This document shows, piece by piece, positions 24,301 through 33,300 of a stretch of 37,130 nt of DNA. Where the stretch lies: assembly GCA_028565635.1 (NCBI GenBank), contig JAOXYB010015298.1:1-37130 (forward strand), given 5' to 3'. This stretch comes from Phoronis ovalis (lineage: Eukaryota > Phoronida > Phoronidae). The notes below the pieces were generated by a model that saw nothing but the letters and a program-made list of their open reading frames with translations, searched no databases and was not told the DNA's origin. Numbering within the stretch: the first letter of the stretch is position 1; the number at the start of each line of letters is the position of its first letter. The translations under genes and the position numbers were made by a program.

Positions 24301-27300
24301 TTTTAGTCATACTAATGCTGACTTTCCACACTTAATCTTTCTCTTTATACATATAGGTTTTAGCACAACAACGGGCAGAGCAGTCTAGACTGCAAGCTCA
24401 GTCTCAGGATGCTACCACTTCAGCTGCAACTTCTACAGAAACAAGTTCTGATCCTGCCAGTGTTATTGCATCCCTTCCTGCCTCACTGCGGCGACAAGTC
24501 CTGGCTGATATGGATGATAGCATGGTTGCTGTGCTGCCACCAGATTTGGCAGCGGAAGCTCAAGCACTGCGAACAGAACTGGAAGAAAGGCACAGACGTA
24601 TAATGCAAGAAAGGCTATTCACCCAAGGTGCTGGTTCGTTGAGTGCGATTTTACGTTATTCAGGCAAGTTCATTATTTGTCTTGCACCAGCCTTAAGAAA
24701 TTTGTGTAGTGTTTCAAGCTGCTTTATATAATTTGTACAATATCAAATTTTGTATGGCTTAACAATGATGATTAAAAAGGCTTTATGTCCATAATGCTGT
24801 TTAATGTGTGCTAAATATACTTCTGTGGTGCTTGAAGTTATTGAAAATAAGATCATGCACTATAAGAGTAGCTTGCTAATGTCCTGGTGCAAGACTTTTT
24901 AGTGTGAGTGCTTCGTTAAATAGATAATTGTAGAACACAGATATAAATAGCTGTTAATAATTTTTTATTTATGCCTACATGAGCATCTGTGGTTTTAAAA
25001 CCTAACCATAAATATTTAATTAAGTGAATTGTTTTTTGTTGATTTTATAAAATGCAGACAGTAGTTAGCTAGAGTCATGTAGAAAAGGGTTAATCTTTCG
25101 ATCCAATCGATTCATCAGTCTCAAAATATCGTTTTACATTAAATGCATATATTAGACATGTGAAGCAAGTGCAAAATTTATTAACAGTTTCATCATAGCA
25201 TATTAATTACTTTCTATATTCACTTTGTTTTTCCTTTTACAGGGCTGGCTTCACGCTTTCCAAGTATGAGAAGTACAGGGCGCTTTGGCATCCATTCTAG
25301 AGGTGGTCCATGGGGTTTTAATTCTAGACATAATCAGGGTCAATCTGCTGCTAGCTCAGGTCGTTTGAGAGGTCGTTATCTGCTGGATCATGAGGCACTG
25401 ACTTGTTTATTAGTAATGTTATTTGTGGATGAGCCAAAATTAAATACAAGCCGTCTACACAGAGTGTTACGGAATTTGTGTTACCATGCACCCACAAGGA
25501 TTTGGGTTATTCGAGCCTTGCTGGCCATCTTGCAAAAAACTGGGGAATGTAGATCTGTTGAATTTGTGGACACCACACCAACAAAGCTTAGTGATAAATT
25601 GAAAAGAAAGTCTAGTTCTCATAATGAAGACGAAGCTAGTGGTTCAAGGACAGATCCATATAATTCCAAAAATATTCAACAACCAGCATGGTTGTCTGTA
25701 GGAATGGAGGCAGCATTAGGCTGTCGGGCTAACGTCTTCCAAATTCATCGCTGCACAGGGGCAACTACTAGTAAAAAACATGTGTCGTCTGCAGCAACTG
25801 CTAACATTAGTATTCATTCACAAGCATCAGCCACAGTTTGCCGCCATGTTTTAGACACTCTTATCTCACTGGCTAAAAGTTTCCCTTATCATTTCTTACC
25901 TCCTAAAGTAAAAGAGGTGCCATGCGAAGTAGATAAGGATAAGGATAAATATGATGATGATGCTAGTAAGTTTAAAGTGCCAGGAAAAGTATCAAGACCA
26001 GATTCCAAAGAAAATACTACAGATTTTTGGGATTTATTAATAAAGCTAGATGGAACAGGTGGTAGTAAAAAAGGTAAAAGTGTTCAACGCGCTCATACAG
26101 CAAATGATTCAGAAATATGTACCGCAAACTTGGAGTCAGCTCCAGTGGGACAGCTAATGGGAATGCTAGCACATCCGGTTATCCGCAGAAGTCAGTTGTT
26201 AACGGATCGACTGCTTAGGTTACTAGGGCTTGTTGCTATTGGTTTACCTGACACTACACAGTCAAGCACCACTACATCTACTAGTACAACAATAACAACT
26301 GTTACGCAATCTTTGACAACTGCTTCAGCTACAACTGCTGCAACGTCAGCTACATCTACTCGTGTTTCTAGCAATGTCATGGAAGCCAGTCCAATTGTGT
26401 GTACAACTAGTGTAACTGGAGCTACTACTTCTAGTATTACAAGAACCGCTACCACTTTATCTTCAACGACAGGTGAATCTGTTGCAGAGGCAAACAGTGT
26501 AGCTAGTTCTCCTATTACAGCCAATGATACATCACAGCAACCAGGAACCTTGGACATGAATGAATCCATGGATGTTTCTCAAACTCCAGGTACAATAAGC
26601 AACTTGAGATATTTAATCTTTAGTAATATGTTTAGATGAAAATCTAATGACATAGGTGTGTCTAAAATATTTCATGTTGCATGAACTATATTTTATACAG
26701 AACAACAGATCTCTGTGCAGTCTGTTAGTGGTGTGTTTGAATGTTTGTAATTATGTTGCGAGTTTTCAATTTTTTTTGTTAAGATTGTAATTTTTCTATT
26801 TAGACCTGACATCTACACCTGCTCCTACACATAAAATCAGTACTGAGGAAAAGAAGGTGGAAGAGGAGGAATCTGTCGTACTAGAGTCACAGTTACAACT
26901 AGCTGTTGAAGTAAGTGATACGATGGTTGTTTTTTGACAATTCCGTGTGGAAAGTGCATACAAATCGTGTTCCTCTGTGACAAGTATTCCCTTTGCATGG
27001 GAAATGTTCATAATAAAATGTGCTCTTTAAGGACTCTATATAGAAAACATGACTATTAGTTGACTAACTATTGATTGTCATTATCAAAATGTATATATTT
27101 TGCCAAGGATACTCTTGCTCTTACAAACCTGAAACTTAGCAAAAATTATATTTATGTATAGATCTACATAACTGTCCTAATTTTTTTAGCCCCCAACATG
27201 CGTGGTCTGGGGGGTTTATAATTTGGGTTCTTTCCGTCCGTCCGTCTGCAGTTGTTTCACGAAAATGACTGGGTGGATTTCTTTTGATATTTATTGGATA

Positions 27301-30300
27301 CACAAGGTACTACAGGGGATAAAGATGGCGTACAAACTTATCAGCTCTAATGTGGACGACTATCAGCCATGTTTGATGTCCGTTTGGAATTGTTTCATGA
27401 AAATGACCAGCTGGATTTCATTGATATTTAGCAAATACAAGGTTCCGAGTTGTGCAGTTCAACTGTCAATTTTGTAGGGGTCAACATGTTTTGTCAGTTG
27501 CTAAGGAAGCAAGAATTTGGTCGAGCTTTCAGCGCAGATTCAAGATCTCATTGTTATAGTATTCCCTGCAAATTTTATATCAAAATGGCAAAACGTTTTT
27601 TGTTTCTGGCATATAAAAAACATCACTAGTATACAAATGTACATTTTACATTTCAAAATCTTAACAATTTCACCAAAAATGGTGACTACAGGTAACATGA
27701 CCTACATAAAGAAAAAAATATTTATACTTTTGTCTTTTTAATTAATAGCTAAAATTGCATTTCCATGTTTTTTTTAAATAGTTAGGGTTGCTGTTATAAG
27801 GCAGCAAGACTTTTGGCTTTGTGTGATTTCTTTCTTCCAAGTTGATATATTGATAACCATCACATATCAGTACAATTATTATCAAACTGTGCCGATTTTG
27901 ACACTCTTAAATTTAAAAAAATAATAACTATGCATAATTTTAAACATTTTGAGACAGTTTTGTAGACATATGTATATAGATAATTTTTCGGCCAAGTTTC
28001 AACTTTGTAGGTGCAAAGGTTTTCGACTTATATTGTTTTGGAAATTAAATTGCCTTTATCATATCATATGAGTTCATACTATATAGCCTCAGGACTCCTA
28101 AAATTTAGAGAAAAAACTTTTTTTAAATGTATACTTTTATATGTTTGTCTTAATTTTAATTATTTTTGAACATAGGTTGAAATATATATATACCTCTTTG
28201 TATATATTACATATCTTTTGTGGGCATTTTAGGTTTTAACTTCCAAAGCATGTTCAGAGGAAGGTCTTGAAGACGCTACTCATCTTTTGTTGCAATTATC
28301 TCGTGCCAATAGTGCGACCAGGGAAACAGTATTGAAGCTACTACTCTCCGGTGCCCGGGAGCTGGGATTCAAAGTTTCTGAACACATTAGGTAGGAATTA
28401 GCCATTATGTATTATTAAGAGGTAACTTAAGATTATGTGCCTGACTACTATTTATTTGAAAACAAAAATTGGTATCCTAAAAATGATGAATTAACGTTTT
28501 TCAATATGCAGTACATCTCTCAAGGAAATGTAATACTTTTGAGGACGAAATTGACCACTACTAAATAATTAGATTCAAAATGAATTTAAGTTAATATTAT
28601 TTTTAATTTATAAATAAATAGTGCCAGTAAGTTAGTAAAGGTGAGAAGCTGAATGTCTTTCTTCTAATGATGGTGTCTGGCATAGGTGAACATGTTACAC
28701 GATACAATTTAACTACATCAATTTTCATATACACCTTACTGATTAAATAATAGGGCTTTTCTTGCATTTTATTCTAGTATTTTACGTACCGAACTACATG
28801 AACTGGTTGCTAGATTGAAAGACACACAGTCTGACACAAGTGAGGAGGAGCAGGAACTGACTGCATCTGGTGGTCAGAGAGGGGTTGTGACAGATAGGTG
28901 AGATATCAAATGTTATCCTTTGTGATCATTGCTGTCCATATGGTTCAGAGAACAGATTAAACTACAGGGAACAAGTTAATGGAATGGTTTCTTAAAAATG
29001 AGAACAGACTATTACATATCCCTGTTGAAGAATTTGGTAAAATTACTGAATATCTAATACTAACAACTGTGTGTTCACTGGTAGTTAGTTGTAGCTTATC
29101 GTACTCGTCCAAGTCAAAAAGGGGTGTTTACCCTTTGTATTTATACAAGGTGGGTTTGAAACTTCAGGATTACTAACTTTCTTCGAGTTGCTGGAGAAGC
29201 AGGTTTTTCAAAATGATTGAGTAGTAAAATTTTAAATGCGTATGTTGATATGTTGTCAATTGTAGATTTGATCAAGGGCATTCCATTGTTTTGAGCATTC
29301 CCAAGAAAATTAAGGCAGGTCGTGACCTTCAGGTGCCATCAATGTCACTTCTTACTCAGAAAACATCTAGTCAACAGTTTCTGTTACGAATCCTTAAGGT
29401 GATCATTCAGCTACGGGAGGCTGCCAGATTGTCACTGAACAAATCTAAAACTAATGGTGAGTATTCAGTTAATGTTTGGTGCTACATTCAGGTCAAATTG
29501 AATCCAATATGAAACTTGCCTTCAGTAAAGAGTGGAGTAAAAGGTGGTGTTTCATCTTGATATCAACAACTTTGCAAAGCTGCAGTTTGATTCAGTTGTT
29601 CATGGTTTATGTATATGTATAACTAATGTGTTAAACTTTGTTTGTGGTTAGTTAATCAGTACAGTTACTATCTCAAAGTTGTATTAGTGAAATAAAAAAC
29701 ATGAAGTAAAAGAACACTTCGTTTAAATAAAAATTCATAAAAGATGTTTAAACCTGTCATTTTTTAAAGATTTAAGTGCATTCGAACATGAAATCAGAAG
29801 TCTAACAGAGCGATTAGATCCACAACCAATTAGCACAAGCAGGGAGAACGACGCCCAGGCAGCAGCTGGTGCAGCAGCTGAAACACCAATGGATGTTGAT
29901 CAAGCTGGTAAGACATATAGTGAACGTACAGTTACCCCATAGTAGTTTTAATAACCATTTTTCGACTCTCTTGATAGTTTGCTGGTTGTAGGTGGTTTTC
30001 TGTGTTTAGGCAAATTCACTAAATTCATGTAGTCTTTAGACTGTCTACTGTCTACCACATTTTCCCAAAATGTATTATGGATAAATATGTTTTTAAGGCT
30101 CTTCGGGTATGAAAACTTCTGATGGCAAGCAGCAGTTGCTTCCACTACTTAGCGAACAACTTGAACTGGATGACTTGTGGGAAATGCTGAGTGACTGTTT
30201 GACAGAGTTGGCTAAGACACCTGACCAACATGCGGTGCTGGTCCTACAGCCAGCAGTAGAGGCATTCTTCCTAGTGCATGCAGGTACAGTGTGAAGAATG

Positions 30301-33300
30301 GTAGAAATGTAATACAGTATGATACTTCATATCTCAGTACTAAGCACAACTGTTACATTTGATGTTAGTTTAATAAAGGTATCTTTGTGAGATCACAGCA
30401 GTTCAGTATCAAATGATATCTGCTTCAAGTTTATAACTAAGCTGCATCCAAGTTTGAACATCCAAGTAATGTTTCAACTGTATTCTTTACTTTTAAAGAG
30501 AGAAAGCTGTGGAACACTACACCTACTTAAGAAAGGAAATTACTGTACTGCAATGCTTTGATATGTTTTAGGCGAGAAAGAAGAGAACAAGTCCAAAGAC
30601 TCCAACACCCAGAAGCGTGAAGATCAATTGTCACATCTGAATTATGAGGACCATGGTCCTTCATCCCCATTGACACCTGCTGTTGATGCAGGTCTGTTGT
30701 CAAGGGAGAACTCGGTTATGTCTGTGTCATCCGTTGCTGCTGGACCACCAGATACATTGAAGTTTCTGAAGTTTGCAGGTCAGTTTTGAAATATACTAGT
30801 ACTTATTATAAATGTCCATGTACCTTAAATTTGTGGATTTAAAATATGATGTGGATTGAAATGTACTTCTAAGTATTGTAACTATTTTAATCATATGTAA
30901 ACATTTCAATTGAATGTGATGGTAAATTCTTATCCCATAACGTGAATACTATGTTTTCCTCAGAAATCCATCATACCGTTCTGAATCAGATATTGCGTCA
31001 GTCGACTACACCATTAGCTGATGGGCCATTTGCAGTATTAGTGAATCATACAAGAGTGCTGGATTTTGATGTGAAACGTCGCTACTTTAGACAAGAACTA
31101 GAAAAGATGGATGAAGGCGTTAGGTTTGTTTAGTTCCATAATACTGTTGACACACAACTGTTCATGGGAAAAATGTGTTGTACAATATTATGGTTGATTA
31201 TTTCATAATACTGACGACATGACTATTCATGGGAACGATGTCATTTACAATATTATGGTTAATTGTTTTCTGTACTATTCCTGTACTAAATGAATCATAA
31301 TAATAATCTCACAACTTTCTACATGTATGATGCGGATGCAGTAAGATTCTCGATGGTGTAGTAGATGTATCTCTTGTTTCTCTCTCTTCTGGTCTTTGAT
31401 GATGTGTGATTTTTTAAATTTTGTGTCAAGTTATGATGTGTTTTTACAGAAGAGAAGATTTAGCTGTACATATCCGACGTGATCATGTGTTTGAAGATTC
31501 ATTCCGAGAGCTGCTACGCAGATCTTCAGATGAATGGAAACATAGATTTTATATTGTATTTGAAGGTTAGTACAATGCATAAAGTTTAAATGCTTAATTG
31601 GGTTTATGATTGAAAAATTATGCATTTATCCATGAATTAGAATTTCATATATAGTTTTTCCTCATCCAAGTTAGAAGCAGTATTTTGATGCTTGGCCTAA
31701 ATGGAATTGTATCAATTTCCAGTATCATATTACTCTTTTAAAATCTGAAGTTCGAATACACTACAGAAATGTGACCTCTCTCACCACAAATCACATTATG
31801 GAATGAAAATTTGTGGCATTTGTTTGTTGGTACAAGTTGTTCATACCTTTTGCCATTTTGTAGGTGAAGAAGGCCAGGATGCTGGTGGTCTGTTACGAGA
31901 ATGGTATCTCATTATCTCGCGAGAGATTTTCAATCCAAACTATGCTTTATTCCTGACCTCCCCTGGTGACCGTGTTACGTATACAATAAATCCGGCATCG
32001 CATTGCAATTCAAATCATCTTAGCTATTTCAAGTTTGTGGGAAGAATCATTGCCAAGGCTATCTATGATAACAAGCTTTTAGAGTGCTACTTTACCAGAT
32101 CGTTCTATAAACACATTATGGGAAGACCTGTAAAGTAAGTCTTTGAAATTATCACAATTAGTTCCAGTCTATTTGAGAGTGAATGTAATCAGTGCTAGAT
32201 TTTAAACAACTTATATTCCCTAAGATTTCTCCCCCATCACCTTAACCTTGCTCAGCAGAATGACCAGACACTCTTGATTTGTTAATAGCTTAGATGTCAG
32301 GTGTCAATCTTAAAACTGTTGACAGTAAGGTCTGTTGCTGTTTTATAGGATTTTGAATACATATGTTTACATGTACTTCTAAGTGTACGGCTATCTTCTA
32401 TATGGTTTTCCCTGGCTTTCAGCTACAAAAATAGACGGATATGATTTAATAGTGATAGACAAGGGTGTGATTAGTGATACAAGTTAACAATCTTTAAGTT
32501 TTGTGTTCTTACAGAGGCAACATTCATGTACTCTGTCTACACTGACTTGTTAAAACTATTGTCTTGTTTAAATTATTTTAAATTTTAATTAGGTATACTG
32601 ACATGGAAAGTGAAGACTATTCTTTCTATCAGGGTTTGGCATATTTGATAGAGAACGATGTCAGTAGCCTGGGATATGATCTGACATTTAGCACTGAGGT
32701 AGGGTTATGTTACATAATAGTGTCAGATTGTATTTAACACTTGCCTTCACTTGATGTCACTGCCAGTATCAGAGTGTACCTTGACTATTTACATTACATA
32801 CTTATCCAGAATTACTTGTAGAAGCAGTTCTTCAGTGTTGAACAAATAGAGATTTGTTTCCATATCAGTTTGTAGTTGACTTGCTGGCTCTTTCATGGTA
32901 TTGTCTATTTTTAGTGTAGCTAATTAGTGACAAATATATATAGTTTCATTTCTTGTGCAAACTTGAACCCTGAATTGTGCATTGTTTTATTATTAGGGCT
33001 ATGCTTTCATATGCTGTATTTATGGAGATGGATTTTCATTGTCTCCTTTTTATGTTTCAGATACAAGAATTTGGTGTAACAGAAGCAAGAGATTTGAAAC
33101 CCAATGGATGTAATATTAATGTGACTGAAGAAAATAAAATGGAGTATATTAAGTTGGTCTGCCAGATGAAAATGACAGGAGCCATAAAGCAGCAGTTGAA
33201 TACTTTCTTAGAAGGTACTGTTTTTCAACCAAATGCTCCACTACATTCAGAATTATTTCATTTGAGTCAACACATTCTGTTAGAAAAATAAGCACAGTAC

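Noticed and set aside
26192-26569. 125-codon Val/Ala-rich minus-strand ORF
   Set aside because: Shadow of the Thr/Ser-rich end of exon 43.
27251-27446. 27251-27446 repeat as a CRISPR-like or coding array
   Set aside because: Eukaryotic intron, only two diverged copies, no conserved reading frame.
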